Source: Chromatiaceae bacterium (GTDB lineage Bacteria; Pseudomonadota; Gammaproteobacteria; Chromatiales; Chromatiaceae). From it: a stretch of DNA of 61,647 nucleotides. How positions within the stretch are numbered: position 1 is the first letter of the stretch; each line of letters begins with the position of its first letter. Of this stretch, positions 1-8,175 are shown in pieces. The DNA is taken from the NCBI GenBank assembly GCA_025458165.1, contig JALOTB010000072.1, positions 1-61,647 on the forward strand. The letters run 5' to 3'. Below the pieces are notes generated by a model that had not been told where the DNA came from, did not search any database, and was given only the letters and a program-made list of their open reading frames with translations. Made by a program: the position numbers and the translations under genes.

Positions 1-78
1 ATGGCCACCCGAAGAAGCAGCGTTGAACTCCGGCGGGTGAAGGTTCTCGTAAGCTGTTGTTTTTAGAATTGAAGCATC

Positions 79-363
79 TTAAGTCAGTGCCATTCGGGCA
101 TCGGCCTTTTTTCGCACATCTGCGAGTTGCTTGGCTTGAGCTTTCGGCGTCGGCGGATGCTCATGAGAAAAATAGAAGCGGCCCGCCTCAACGATCTCTA
201 TTCGCACCATGTTGGTCGCCACATGCGATAAACCGAAGCGCTCTTGAAACTCCTGAACGTCAGCAATCGTCGGCAGTCGCTGGCCTCTGTAGAGACCTGC
301 GCGCAACATCGCCTCTGCTTCGGCCGCGTCTTCATCCATTGGCGAAGCACCTTCGGTAGTCAT
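79..363 (-). CDS. Hypothetical protein, 94 aa, last gene of the integrase-side cluster
   Basis: I do not recognise a family. The ATG at 363 is preceded by GAGG about 8 bases upstream, which favours this start over an in-frame ATG at 477. The protein is soluble, acidic at the N-terminus (a DEDAAEAEAM stretch) and basic at the C-terminus (KAQAKQLADVRKKADAR), with no signal peptide or membrane segment. It lies downstream of the integrase gene on the same strand and is probably cargo or accessory to the integrated element. Real gene likely; function unknown. Confidence 0.5.
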   Translation of the reverse strand: MTTEGASPMDEDAAEAEAMLRAGLYRGQRLPTIADVQEFQERFGLSHVATNMVRIEIVEAGRFYFSHEHPPTPKAQAKQLADVRKKADARMALT

Positions 364-373
364 CGAGCCAGCC

Positions 374-454
374 TCACGACATTGTTGCGATGCCGCAGAA
401 GAGTAGGACTGTGATAAGGGGGGATGATATCGGCAGGATGGGGGGATTTTGCAT
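374..454 (-). CDS. Possible 26-aa hydrophobic peptide with strong ribosome binding site
   Basis: An ATG at 454 follows a near-perfect Shine-Dalgarno sequence (AAGGAGG, 4 bases before the start). The 26-residue product is hydrophobic over most of its length (SPLITVLLFCGIATM), compatible with a single membrane helix or a leader peptide. It sits between the 37-codon ORF and the 94-aa gene and reads the same way. The ribosome binding site is the main evidence that it is translated. It could instead be a translational leader for the gene at 363. Confidence 0.35.
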   Translation of the reverse strand: MQNPPILPISSPLITVLLFCGIATMS

Positions 455-473
455 GATCCCTCCTTGGCGGGCT

Positions 474-587
474 TCAAAGCTTCTCAGGCCACTTGTCCAG
501 CGCCTGCGCCATCTCCGCCTGGTCGCGCATATCAACACCGCTGACGACTCGGCACAGACCGGTGAAGTCGTCAAAGCCGATCTCCAT
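474..587 (-). CDS. Possible 37-aa ORF translationally coupled to the integrase
   Basis: The start codon overlaps the integrase stop as TGATG, a common arrangement for translational coupling. The product (MEIGFDDFTGLCRVV... ending PEKL) is small, acidic and without a recognisable domain. It ends 19 bases before the next small ORF, whose ribosome binding site directly follows. Being short, it could be chance, but the overlap with the integrase stop and the ordered series of three small ORFs argue for translation. Confidence 0.35.
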   Translation of the reverse strand: MEIGFDDFTGLCRVVSGVDMRDQAEMAQALDKWPEKL

Positions 588-1909
588 CAGCCGGCCCTCC
601 TGATCGCCACCACGTTGGCGTCTGGCTCAACCTCCCCCACCATAGCGAATAGGTGACGACTCCACGCTTCCAGGGCCTCACGCCGCTCGTCGAGGTGCAG
701 GGCCCGGTTGTAGATCCCGGCGACCCCGGCCTTGCTGCCACTGACATGGTTCAGCACCGCCTCAATGATGTGCGGCGCGATCCGCAGGTCTTCGGCCATG
801 CGGGTTGCTACCGACCGGCGAAGGTCGTGTAGGGCCCAAGGGGCAAGGGCGGGCGGCGGGTCGGCGTCCGGGTGGTCTTGGGCCAGTAGCTTGTTCATTC
901 GCCGATCCAAACGCGCCTTGGACTTCGAGAAGCCGCTGAAGGGCGTCTTGCCGGTGGTGGTGAAGACGAGCGGCGGCTGGGGGCGCTCTTTGGTCGCCAC
1001 GGCCTTCTGCGCCGCCTTGCGCCCCTCCAGGATCGCCACCACCGGAGGGCTCAGCGGGATGGCGTGCTCGCGGTGGTTCTTGGCGCGTGCCGCCGGGAGG
1101 GCCCAAAGCGGCCCCTCGGGGTCGCTCTCGCTCCACCGCATCCCGGCGACCTCGTTCAACCTCTGCCCTGTGAGCAGCAGCAAGCGCACGATGAGGTTGA
1201 ACTGGTTGGCGTCGCCGGTGGCGCGCCAGATCAGGCGGATCTCGTCAGGGCTGAGCACCCGGTCGCGGCTGCGCTCGGCGCCGGGTTTCTTGATGCCGGA
1301 GGTCACGTCCTCCCGCATGATGTCCCGGTGCAGCGCCCACTTGAACATGAGCCTTAGGTACGCGAGCGTCCGGTTCGCCGCCACCTCGGCGCCGCGCTCG
1401 ATGATCTTGTCCAGCACGTCGAGCACCTCGCGCCGGGTGATCTTGGCAAGCGGGCGCCCCTCCCACTCCTTGAAGTCGTCGGAGCCAAGCACCCGCTCCA
1501 TCTCGCGCAGGGTGCTCGCGGCTGGCCGGCGGTTCTGCCGGCCCCGGTGCTTCGTTAGGAACTCGGTGCGGACGGACGCATAGGTGTTTCGGCTGTCATC
1601 GACCATCACCCGCTTCTCCTCCCTGGTGGCGGCGGCCGGGTCCTCGCCGATCTTGGCGGCGGCCTTGGCCTCGGCGGCCTTGGTGCGGGCCTCGGCCAGG
1701 GACAGGGCCGGGTAGTTCCCCAGGGTCACGCGCTGCTGCTTCCAGGCGCCGTTCTTGAGGGCGCGGGTCATCAGGACCCAGCTCCGCACGCTGGAGCTCG
1801 ACACGCGCAGACCCAACCCGGGCGTGTGGCTGTCCCAGTACTCGATCCGGCCGCTCTCGGGGGTCTTCAGCTTCTTGATCGCGGCGTCGGTCAGGCGAAG
1901 CGTTGGCAT
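587..1909 (-). CDS. Tyrosine-type site-specific integrase (P4-like)
   Basis: This 440-aa protein begins with the DUF4102 arm-binding fold of P4-like integrases (TDAAIKKLK then a YWDSHTPGLGLRV segment). It continues with a SAM-like core-binding domain (about residues 105-200) and a C-terminal catalytic domain. Visible catalytic elements are Arg in LLTGQRLNEV, the HDLRRSVAT box (His and second Arg), a later His in LNHVSG, and a Tyr nucleophile in IYNRALHL. A GGAG lies 8 bases upstream of the ATG. It would catalyse integration and excision of the element that ends at the tRNA-Lys fragment near 2120-2173. All catalytic residues appear intact, so it may be active. Confidence 0.93.
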   Translation of the reverse strand: MPTLRLTDAAIKKLKTPESGRIEYWDSHTPGLGLRVSSSSVRSWVLMTRALKNGAWKQQRVTLGNYPALSLAEARTKAAEAKAAAKIGEDPAAATREEKRVMVDDSRNTYASVRTEFLTKHRGRQNRRPAASTLREMERVLGSDDFKEWEGRPLAKITRREVLDVLDKIIERGAEVAANRTLAYLRLMFKWALHRDIMREDVTSGIKKPGAERSRDRVLSPDEIRLIWRATGDANQFNLIVRLLLLTGQRLNEVAGMRWSESDPEGPLWALPAARAKNHREHAIPLSPPVVAILEGRKAAQKAVATKERPQPPLVFTTTGKTPFSGFSKSKARLDRRMNKLLAQDHPDADPPPALAPWALHDLRRSVATRMAEDLRIAPHIIEAVLNHVSGSKAGVAGIYNRALHLDERREALEAWSRHLFAMVGEVEPDANVVAIRRAG

Positions 1910-1960
1910 CTGCGGGCTCCGTGTCGGCTGTCAGGGTCCCGGCTCCCTTTGCGGTCCAGC

Positions 1961-2008
1961 CGGGGTAACGCTCGGGGTAACACTTTGTTGGGTTTTGTTG
2001 TGTTACCC
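1961..2008. promoter_or_regulatory. Three GGGTAACRC boxes: candidate integrase arm sites or operator
   Basis: Two direct copies of CGGGGTAAC lie 12 bases apart (1961-1969 and 1973-1981). A third copy lies in inverted orientation, so GGGTAACAC at 1975-1983 and GTGTTACCC at 2000-2008 form a perfect 9-bp inverted repeat with a 16-base spacer. They sit between the integrase start and the attachment site, where arm-type integrase or excisionase sites, or an autoregulatory operator, would be expected. The repeats are seen directly; the role is inferred. Confidence 0.5.
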
Positions 2009-2022
2009 ACGATGCCTAACAG

Positions 2023-2052
2023 TCTATAACATGTAGGCGTGAATGCCAGCAA
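2023..2052 (-). promoter_or_regulatory. Candidate sigma-70 promoter for the integrase
   Basis: On the minus strand TTGCTG (2052-2047) and TATAGA (2028-2023) are separated by 18 bases. This is a reasonable -35/-10 pair in a locally AT-rich patch within a GC-rich window. It is about 115 bases upstream of the integrase ATG, with the GGGTAAC boxes lying between promoter and gene. Assignment is by eye only. Confidence 0.35.
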
Positions 2053-2119
2053 TTACAATTCCTCTCTGGCGGAGGGACCGCCTGACGCTGTGATGGCGTG
2101 AGATGCAGAGAAAGGGGGT

Positions 2120-2173
2120 AGCGCGTGACTTTTAATCAGGTGGTCGCTGGTTCGAATCCAGCAGGGCGCACCA
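2120..2173 (+). other. 3' fragment of tRNA-Lys (TTT): attachment site of the integrated element
   Basis: The sequence contains an anticodon arm with loop CTTTTAA (anticodon TTT), variable loop, a T-arm with GTTCGAATC, the 3' acceptor strand and an encoded CCA. No matching 5' acceptor strand (GCGCCCT would be needed) or D-arm lies upstream, so this is not a functional tRNA gene. One stem pair of the anticodon arm is mismatched (CGTGA against TCAGG), suggesting that tRNA identity begins close to the anticodon. With a tyrosine integrase gene alongside, this is best read as an att site made by integration into tRNA-Lys. Confidence 0.75.
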
Positions 2174-2282
2174 ATCATGATGAATGAGTTGGGAGTGGAC
2201 CTTTCGTCCGTTCCTTCTCGCGGTCTAGGTTCCGGCCATTGCGGCTTAGCTGACCATCGGCTAGTGGGCGGGCGCGGACGGC

Positions 2283-2812
2283 GTGCGAAGCTATCTTGCG
2301 CGACCGTTGCTCTGGCGCTGCTCATGGGCCGGGCATGCTCCTCTGGTGATCGGCATCCCGTTGATCTTCTATGCCGGCGCCGCGGTCCAGGGTGACCCCT
2401 GGGCGGACAGTTTCGGGCTCGACTCCCCTTCGGCCCTTCTCGTCGGGCTGTTTCTCATGGCGATCATGGGGCCGGTCCGGTCCTCGGCGTCGTCCGGGGG
2501 CTGGGGCACCTGCCGGCCGTTGTCCTGAGCGCAACGCCGCAGAGCGCCTGGTCCTTCACGCATTTCCCGGTCGGCGCGGTGGCCGTGAGTGTCATGCTCA
2601 CCCAGTCGTTCAACGCCTCGCGCGGCAGCATCCTCCTCCCCGTCCTGATGCATTTCCAGCTCATCCATCCGCTCTGGCCGGACGCCCAGCCCTACGAAAC
2701 CCCGGTGTTCGTCGCCGCAGCGTTTCTGGTCGTGTGCCTCAACCGAAAGGACATGCTCGGTCGGGCATCTGACGTGACCGAGGTCCTCCCCGGTCACCGC
2801 CGCCGCCCCTGA
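2283..2812 (+). pseudogene. Frameshifted CPBP-family (CAAX-like) intramembrane protease
   Basis: Two frames together resemble a CPBP protease. The first (2283 to about 2470) gives hydrophobic segments ending LVGLFLMAIMGPV, just where the family normally carries its EExxxR active-site motif. The second (about 2500-2812) gives SAWSFTHFPVG, FNASRGSILLPVLMHFQL and a final membrane helix, matching the family's C-terminal half. The EExxxR region between them is scrambled or lost and the frame changes there, so no active enzyme can be made. The remnant begins right beside the element's attachment site. Confidence 0.6.
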
Positions 2813-2875
2813 TCGGACGATCGGGTGGGTGCGGTGCGCGCCAGCCGCCTCGGCGCCGGCCTGCGGGACGGCGGT

Positions 2876-3412
2876 TCAGGCGAGCGTCAGCAGGTGCTCA
2901 CCGTAGGCGCGCACGTCGTCCCAATCGGTGTAATCGATCACGGTCCGCGGATCGGTCGGTCCGTGGGTGTACTTCATGATGAGCTGGATCATGACCCGCT
3001 CGTGCCAGGGCCAGGCGGGATAGTCCACCTTGCCCGCGATGACCTTGAGGTCCTTCGGCTGCCACGGGGAGAGCCGCAGGAACTTCTGCAGGTAGCGGTT
3101 GCCCTCGACCGTCGCCTTCTCAGGCGTGCGCGCGACCACCGAGACGTTGAAGAAGCTGTTCGGCTTCGCCTCGAGCGCGGCGCGGTGCCGGGCGACGAAC
3201 GCAAGCACCCGTTTATCGTAGGTGCCGTAGAGCACCGGCGCGCCGAGCGCGACGACGTCGTACCGCCCCCAGTCCACGCCTTCGCGCTCGGCCTCGGTGA
3301 TGTCCATCATCTCGGCGCGGCCGCTGGCTGCGGCGATGCTCTCGCAAATGCGCCGCGCGATGCGGGCGGTGTGGCCGCCGCGGCTCATGTATAGGACCAG
3401 AACGGACGTCAT
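2876..3412 (-). CDS. hemG: Menaquinone-dependent protoporphyrinogen IX dehydrogenase
   Basis: This 178-aa flavodoxin-fold protein matches HemG along its whole length: an N-terminal FMN-binding strand-loop (LVLYMSRGGHTARIA), LGAPVLYGTYD, VVARTPEKATVEGN, and the C-terminal MIQLIMKYTHGPTD...YTDWDDV characteristic of the family. It oxidises protoporphyrinogen IX to protoporphyrin IX with transfer of electrons to the quinone pool, feeding haem and bacteriochlorophyll synthesis. I chose the ATG at 3412 because AAGGAG lies upstream; a longer in-frame extension adds non-homologous residues. It stands alone between the CPBP remnant and the nucleotidase gene. Confidence 0.9.
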   Translation of the reverse strand: MTSVLVLYMSRGGHTARIARRICESIAAASGRAEMMDITEAEREGVDWGRYDVVALGAPVLYGTYDKRVLAFVARHRAALEAKPNSFFNVSVVARTPEKATVEGNRYLQKFLRLSPWQPKDLKVIAGKVDYPAWPWHERVMIQLIMKYTHGPTDPRTVIDYTDWDDVRAYGEHLLTLA

Positions 3413-3522
3413 CGCATTGATCTCCTTCGCACCAGTCACCGGCGGCGATCCAAACCCCTGCTCGCCGAGCGGATACCTAACGCCACCCCTCACAGGTCCG
3501 TCTTCGTGGATGCCCGCTGGGG

Positions 3523-5079
3523 TCAGGGTACCGCAGGCGAGCCCGCGGCGAGCCGACGGATGCGCCCATCGTTGGCCGCCGCAACCACTCCCCCCGTGCG
3601 AAAGGCGTCCATCACCAGATCGGAGATGAGCGTCCCGGTGTCGATGCGATCCTCCATCGCGTTCAGCGACAGGTACCCGTCGCCGCCCGCGGCAAGGAAG
3701 TCTGGCATCACCACCCGGTAGCGCACCCCGTGCTCCAAGGGTTGCCCGCGGACGGTCACCTCGACGGCGCGGCCGGCGGCGATCGTGTAGCGCAGGCCCG
3801 AGACCTGCAGGAAGCCGCCGGAGTCGTCTTGCGGGTCCAAGGACGCCGAACGGTCCAGCGCCTGCTGGATCTGCGCGCCGGTGAGAGATCCGGTGACCAG
3901 CTCGTTTCCGAAGGGAAAGGCCTGGTAGACGTCCTTGATGCGTACCGCGCCCGCCGCGATCGACGCGCGAAATCCTCCGCCATTGAATAGGGCGATGTCC
4001 GTTCCGGTGCGGTCGCGGGCGAGATCACAGACCCAGTTGCCGAAGTTGCTCTCGCCCCGGCGGATGGTCAGGCGGCGGGCGTCGAGCTCCACGGCGCTAT
4101 GGCCGATGACGACCCCGACCTCGTCCTCCAAGCGGTCGGCCAGGGCGCGGACCTCGGCTGCAAGCCTGGGGTCCTCCGGGAAGCGCGCGTCCACCGGGAT
4201 CAATCGATAGTCGAGCAGCCCGACCCCGCCGTCGTGCAGACGCAGGTCGAGGCGACCCAGGTGAGTGCCGCGCTCGCCTGCCTGCACGATCGGCACGCCG
4301 TTCTCCACGACGGGGGTCGCATAGCGATGATGATTGTGACCGCCGACCACCAGGTCGACGTCCGTGTCCGTGGTGATCCCAAGGTGGGAGAGCACGACCA
4401 CCAGGTCTGCCTGAGCGGCGAGCGCCGGGACCCAGCGGCGTGCGCTTGCGACCGGGTCCTCAACGCTGATGCCGGCGATGTTGCGGGGATGGGTGGTGGT
4501 GGTCAGCTCGTCGGTGACCAGGCCGAGCACCGCCACCCGTGGCCCGCCCGGCGGGTGCAGGACGACGGCAGGGGTCACCGCGAACGGCTCGGGCTCCGCG
4601 CGCAGGTTGGCGGCCAGGACCGGGAAGCGCGCCGCGGCGAGCAGATCGCGAAAGACCTCCTGCCCGTAGTCCAGCTCGTGGTTGCCCATGACCGCGGCGT
4701 CGACCCCGAGATCACCGAGAAAGCCGATGTCGGGCAGACCGAGAAAGACGGTCGAGGTGACGGTTCCCTGCAGGAGATCTCCGCCGAAGAGGACGAGCAC
4801 GGGCTGCGGGGCGACCTCGGCACGGACCGCCTGCACCGCACCGGCGAGGCGGGCGATTCCGCCGAGGCGGCCGAACATCGGGTCCTCGGCGGGCTCGAGC
4901 TGCCCGTGCAGGTCGTTGAAGTGCAGGATCGTGAGGCTGTGCACCTCGCCGGCGCGCACTAGGCCGCCGAGCGCCACCCAGGCGAGCAGCAGGACGAGCA
5001 GCCGAACGCCGACCCCGAAGCGGCCCCGGAGCCAAGACCCTGGTCTCGCACCCGTACTTTCGACCGAGTCTGATCCCAT
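3523..5079 (-). CDS. Periplasmic 5'-nucleotidase / cyclic phosphodiesterase, UshA family
   Basis: The protein carries the metallophosphoesterase motifs of the UshA/CpdB group in order: LHFNDLHG, GGDLLQGT, GNHELDYG, VVLSHLG and VVGGHNHH (dimetal ligands). The C-terminal 5'-nucleotidase substrate domain follows, with a GNWVCDLARDRTGTDIALFNGGGFR-type region. An N-terminal arginine-rich then leucine-rich segment ending LVRAGE is a probable signal peptide, so the enzyme acts in the periplasm, releasing phosphate and nucleosides from nucleotides. Starts at 5142, 5112 and 5079 are in frame; none has a strong ribosome binding site. I prefer 5079 because it gives the shortest leader before the hydrophobic core. 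About 518 aa, normal for the family. Confidence 0.85.
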   Translation of the reverse strand: MGSDSVESTGARPGSWLRGRFGVGVRLLVLLLAWVALGGLVRAGEVHSLTILHFNDLHGQLEPAEDPMFGRLGGIARLAGAVQAVRAEVAPQPVLVLFGGDLLQGTVTSTVFLGLPDIGFLGDLGVDAAVMGNHELDYGQEVFRDLLAAARFPVLAANLRAEPEPFAVTPAVVLHPPGGPRVAVLGLVTDELTTTTHPRNIAGISVEDPVASARRWVPALAAQADLVVVLSHLGITTDTDVDLVVGGHNHHRYATPVVENGVPIVQAGERGTHLGRLDLRLHDGGVGLLDYRLIPVDARFPEDPRLAAEVRALADRLEDEVGVVIGHSAVELDARRLTIRRGESNFGNWVCDLARDRTGTDIALFNGGGFRASIAAGAVRIKDVYQAFPFGNELVTGSLTGAQIQQALDRSASLDPQDDSGGFLQVSGLRYTIAAGRAVEVTVRGQPLEHGVRYRVVMPDFLAAGGDGYLSLNAMEDRIDTGTLISDLVMDAFRTGGVVAAANDGRIRRLAAGSPAVP

Positions 5080-5180
5080 CGTACGACTCGCCAACAGCAA
5101 CTGAATGATCATGGTGATGCGCGCCGCCCCGAACGATGACAATCGGTCGCGTATCGCCGTGATCGTTCCCTCACCCCATC

Positions 5181-5202
5181 CCTCTCCCGCGCGCGGGAGA
5201 GG
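5181..5202. repeat. 22-nt palindrome in a dispersed CCCTCACCCC-type repeat
   Basis: CCTCTCCCGC followed by its inverted partner forms a perfect palindrome, preceded by CCCTCACCCCAT. Related degenerate text occurs near 51770-51800 and 57300-57335. It lies between the divergent upstream end of the nucleotidase gene and the 3' end of moaE. It may act as a weak terminator or be a REP-like intergenic repeat; there is no T-run. Confidence 0.4.
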
Positions 5203-5295
5203 CGCATTTGCGGACTAAGACCCCTATGGGCGACCCGGCTGTGCAGGGCAGGGCGTACAAGGGTCGCGCTTAGCCCGGTCGGCCGCGCGTGGACC

Positions 5296-5751
5296 TTACC
5301 GCTCCCAGCGCCGGGCGGCGGCATCGTCGCCGGCCCGGGCCTCGACCCAGCGCGTGCCTGAGCTGGTCAGCTCCTGCTTCCAGAACGGGGCGCGGGTCTT
5401 GAGGTAGTCGATCAGAAACTCGCAGGCGCGGAAGGCGTCGCCGCGGTGCCGGCTGGCCACGGCGACGAGGACGATGGGGTCCTGCGGCGCCAGGTCGCCG
5501 ACGCGGTGGATGATCCGCACCCCTTCGAGCGTCCAACGGCGGCCGGCCTCCCCGGCGATGGTGGCGAGCGCCTTCTCCGTCATCCCCGGGTAGTGCTCGA
5601 GCCGCATGCGCTGCACCGACTCGTCCTCGTTGATGTCGCGCATGAGCCCCAGGAAGGTAACCAGCGCCCCCACCTGCGGGCGCCCGCGCCAGAGGGTCTC
5701 CTGCTCGGCGGCGATATCGAAAGGCTCGGTCTGGACGCGGATCTCGATCAT
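5296..5751 (-). CDS. moaE: Molybdopterin synthase catalytic (large) subunit
   Basis: The 151-aa product matches MoaE. It has the strand GALVTFLGLMRD, LEHYPGMTEKAL, IIHRVGDLAPQD, the conserved RHRGDAF with active-site arginine, and the KTRAPFWKQE segment with catalytic lysines near the C-terminus. With MoaD it transfers sulfur to precursor Z to make molybdopterin. No moaD, moaA or moaC is nearby, so it is an orphan locus here. The ATG at 5751 fits the family N-terminus although no good ribosome binding site precedes it. Confidence 0.93.
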   Translation of the reverse strand: MIEIRVQTEPFDIAAEQETLWRGRPQVGALVTFLGLMRDINEDESVQRMRLEHYPGMTEKALATIAGEAGRRWTLEGVRIIHRVGDLAPQDPIVLVAVASRHRGDAFRACEFLIDYLKTRAPFWKQELTSSGTRWVEARAGDDAAARRWER

Positions 5752-5890
5752 GGTCGAGCAGCAGGATGTGTGTGGGACTGATCGGAGTATATACCCGTCG
5801 CACATGGCCTTTCGGCCGCGCGCGGCCGCCTGGCGCCGACAATCCCCGCCCCGGCGGCTACCCTTAGGGCAGATGCCGAAGGAGTGAACC

Positions 5891-7273
5891 ATGTGGTGCC
5901 GTTGGCTGGCCTGCCTGATCCTCGCCCTGCTCGCCGTCGCCTCGGTCGCCTCGCCCGCCGCCCAGCCGATCGTCCCGGGCAGCAAGGGTGAGGCCCTGGT
6001 GATCGACGTCGAGGGCGCGATCGGCCCCGCCGCCAGCGCCTTCGTGGAGAAGGCGATCGCCCGGGCGGCGAGCACCGGGGCCCGGGCGCTGGTGCTGCGC
6101 ATGGACACGCCGGGTGGGTTGGATACCTCCATGCGCGCCATCGTCAAGGCCATCATCGCCTCCCCGGTGCCGGTGGTCGGCTTCGTCGCGCCGAGCGGTG
6201 CGCGCGCGGCCAGCGCGGGGACCTATATCCTCTACGCCTGCCACGTCGCGGCCATGGCCCCCGGCACCAACCTCGGCGCCGCCACCCCGGTGCAGATCGG
6301 CGGCCTGCCGGGCCTCGACCCCGAGCGCAAGAAGCCGAAGGACGAGGAGGAATCCGGCAAGTCCGCCGGCACGGGCGACGCCAGCACCGACAAGCTGGTG
6401 AACGACGCCGTGGCCTACATCCGCAGCCTCGCCTATCTGCACGGGCGCAACGCCGACTGGGCCGAGCAGGCGGTGCGCGGGGCGGCCAGCCTGCCCGCGG
6501 AGGAGGCGGTCCAGCTCGGGGTCATCGATCTCGTGGTCGCCGACGTCCCGACCCTGCTCGACGCGATCGACGGTCGCCTGGTGCGCACCAGCGCGGGCGA
6601 GGTGCGCCTCGCCACGGCGGGGGCGACGCCGGTGGTCCTGGCCCCGGACTGGCGCACCCGGCTGCTCGCGATCATCTCCAACCCCAATATCGCGTACATC
6701 CTGATGCTGATCGGCATCTACGGGCTGATCTACGAGTTCTCCAACCCCGGCAGCGTATTGCCAGGGGTGGTCGGCGCGGTGAGCCTGGTGCTCGCCCTTT
6801 ATGCCTTCCAGCTCCTGCCGGTCAACTACGCGGGGGTGGCGCTCATGGCCCTGGGGCTGGCGCTGATGGTGGCCGAGGCCTTCCTGCCGAGCTTCGGGGC
6901 GCTCGGGATCGGGGGGGTGGCGGCCTTCGTGGTCGGCTCGCTGATCCTGATCGATACCGATGTGCCCGGCCTCGGGCTGTCGGTCCCGCTGGTGCTCACC
7001 TTCGCCCTTGCCAGCGCACTCCTGCTCACGGTGATTATCGGCATGGCGATCCGCGCGCGGCGGCGCGCCGTGGTGAGCGGCTCCGAGCAGCTCATCGGCG
7101 CGCTCGGCGAGGCGCTCGGGGGCTTCCCCAATGCCGGGAGCGTCCACCTGCGCGGGGAGGTGTGGACGGCGCGCAGCGAGGTCCCGATCGCCCCCGGCCA
7201 GCAGGTGCGGGTCGTCGGCCGCGACGGCCTGACGCTCATCGTCGCGCCGCCGTCGGATTTGAAGGAGGTCTGA
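5891..7273 (+). CDS. NfeD-type membrane-bound ClpP-class serine protease
   Basis: A 460-aa membrane protease with a signal peptide (about residues 1-25). A ClpP-like protease domain follows with the MDTPGG oxyanion region and the nucleophile motif [12 protein letters not shown] (Ser about 108), then several transmembrane helices (about residues 255-385) and a C-terminal NfeD OB-fold. Members of this group are paired with slipin/stomatin proteins and cleave their C-terminal hydrophobic region. The start is supported by GAAGGAG 7 bases upstream. The slipin gene begins 3 bases after its stop, so they form an operon. Confidence 0.92.
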   Translation: MWCRWLACLILALLAVASVASPAAQPIVPGSKGEALVIDVEGAIGPAASAFVEKAIARAASTGARALVLRMDTPGGLDTSMRAIVKAIIASPVPVVGFVAPSGARAASAGTYILYACHVAAMAPGTNLGAATPVQIGGLPGLDPERKKPKDEEESGKSAGTGDASTDKLVNDAVAYIRSLAYLHGRNADWAEQAVRGAASLPAEEAVQLGVIDLVVADVPTLLDAIDGRLVRTSAGEVRLATAGATPVVLAPDWRTRLLAIISNPNIAYILMLIGIYGLIYEFSNPGSVLPGVVGAVSLVLALYAFQLLPVNYAGVALMALGLALMVAEAFLPSFGALGIGGVAAFVVGSLILIDTDVPGLGLSVPLVLTFALASALLLTVIIGMAIRARRRAVVSGSEQLIGALGEALGGFPNAGSVHLRGEVWTARSEVPIAPGQQVRVVGRDGLTLIVAPPSDLKEV

Positions 7274-7275
7274 TC

Positions 7276-8034
7276 ATGCCCATCGAGGTCTATGCGGTTC
7301 TCATCGCGCTCGTCGTCGCCTTCTTCGCGGCGGCGATCAAGATCCTGTTCGAGTACCAGCGCGGGGTGATCTTCACCCTCGGGCGGTTCTGGAAGGTGAA
7401 GGGCCCCGGGTTCATCATCGTCGTGCCCATCGTCCAGCAGATGGTCAAGGTGGATCTCCGCGTGATTGTCATGGACGTGCCGAGCCAGGACGTCATCTCG
7501 CGCGACAACGTCTCGGTGAAGGTCAACGCGGTGGTCTACTTCCGGGTGATCGACCCGGAGAAGTGCATCATCCAGGTCGAGGACTACCTGGCCGCCACCA
7601 GTCAGCTCGCTCAGACGACGCTGCGCTCGGTGCTCGGCCAGCACGAGCTCGACGAGATGCTCGCCGAGCGCGAGCGGTTGAATGACGACATCCGCCGCAT
7701 CCTCGACAGCCAGACCGATGCCTGGGGGATCAAGGTCGCCAACGTCGAGATCAAGCACGTGGACCTCGACGAGAGCATGGTGCGCGCCATCGCCCGCCAG
7801 GCCGAGGCCGAGCGCGCGCGCCGCGCCAAGGTGATCCACGCCGAGGGCGAGATGCAGGCCGCGGAGAAGCTCACCGAGGCCGCCCGAATCCTCTCCGCCC
7901 AACCGACGGCGATCCAGCTCCGTTACATGGAGACGCTGACTACGCTCGCCGGCGACAAGTCCTCGACCATCGTCTTCCCGGTGCCGATGGACCTGATCGG
8001 TACCCTGCTCAAGCCGCGCGGGGAGCGCGGCTAG
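7276..8034 (+). CDS. Slipin / stomatin-like SPFH-domain membrane protein
   Basis: The 252-aa product has one N-terminal membrane anchor followed by [14 protein letters not shown] and [21 protein letters not shown], the start of the SPFH domain. Then come [32 protein letters not shown] and a coiled-coil rich in [16 protein letters not shown], all typical of slipins. It forms oligomeric scaffolds in ordered membrane domains and is the usual partner and substrate of the NfeD protease encoded just upstream. GGAGG in the end of nfeD acts as its ribosome binding site, fixing the start at 7276. Confidence 0.93.
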   Translation: MPIEVYAVLIALVVAFFAAAIKILFEYQRGVIFTLGRFWKVKGPGFIIVVPIVQQMVKVDLRVIVMDVPSQDVISRDNVSVKVNAVVYFRVIDPEKCIIQVEDYLAATSQLAQTTLRSVLGQHELDEMLAERERLNDDIRRILDSQTDAWGIKVANVEIKHVDLDESMVRAIARQAEAERARRAKVIHAEGEMQAAEKLTEAARILSAQPTAIQLRYMETLTTLAGDKSSTIVFPVPMDLIGTLLKPRGERG

Positions 8035-8175
8035 CGTCCAAAGGGGACCGTAAGAATGGCGCCACCGGCACCCTGACCTCCCCGACGTACCCTGGGGCGT
8101 CCACACGCTCGTGTCGTTTGCGTGGTTTCGCATTCATCTGCCGCGAATCGTCCTTTCAGGCTGACGCCCCCACCC

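Noticed and set aside
1..66. 21-codon plus-strand ORF at the left edge
   Set aside because: Begins with ATG at base 1 by chance of the window edge; too short and without a family; could be the end of a gene outside the window.
2100..2173. Complete tRNA-Lys gene
   Set aside because: No 5' acceptor strand or D-arm is present upstream; only the 3' part from the anticodon arm on.
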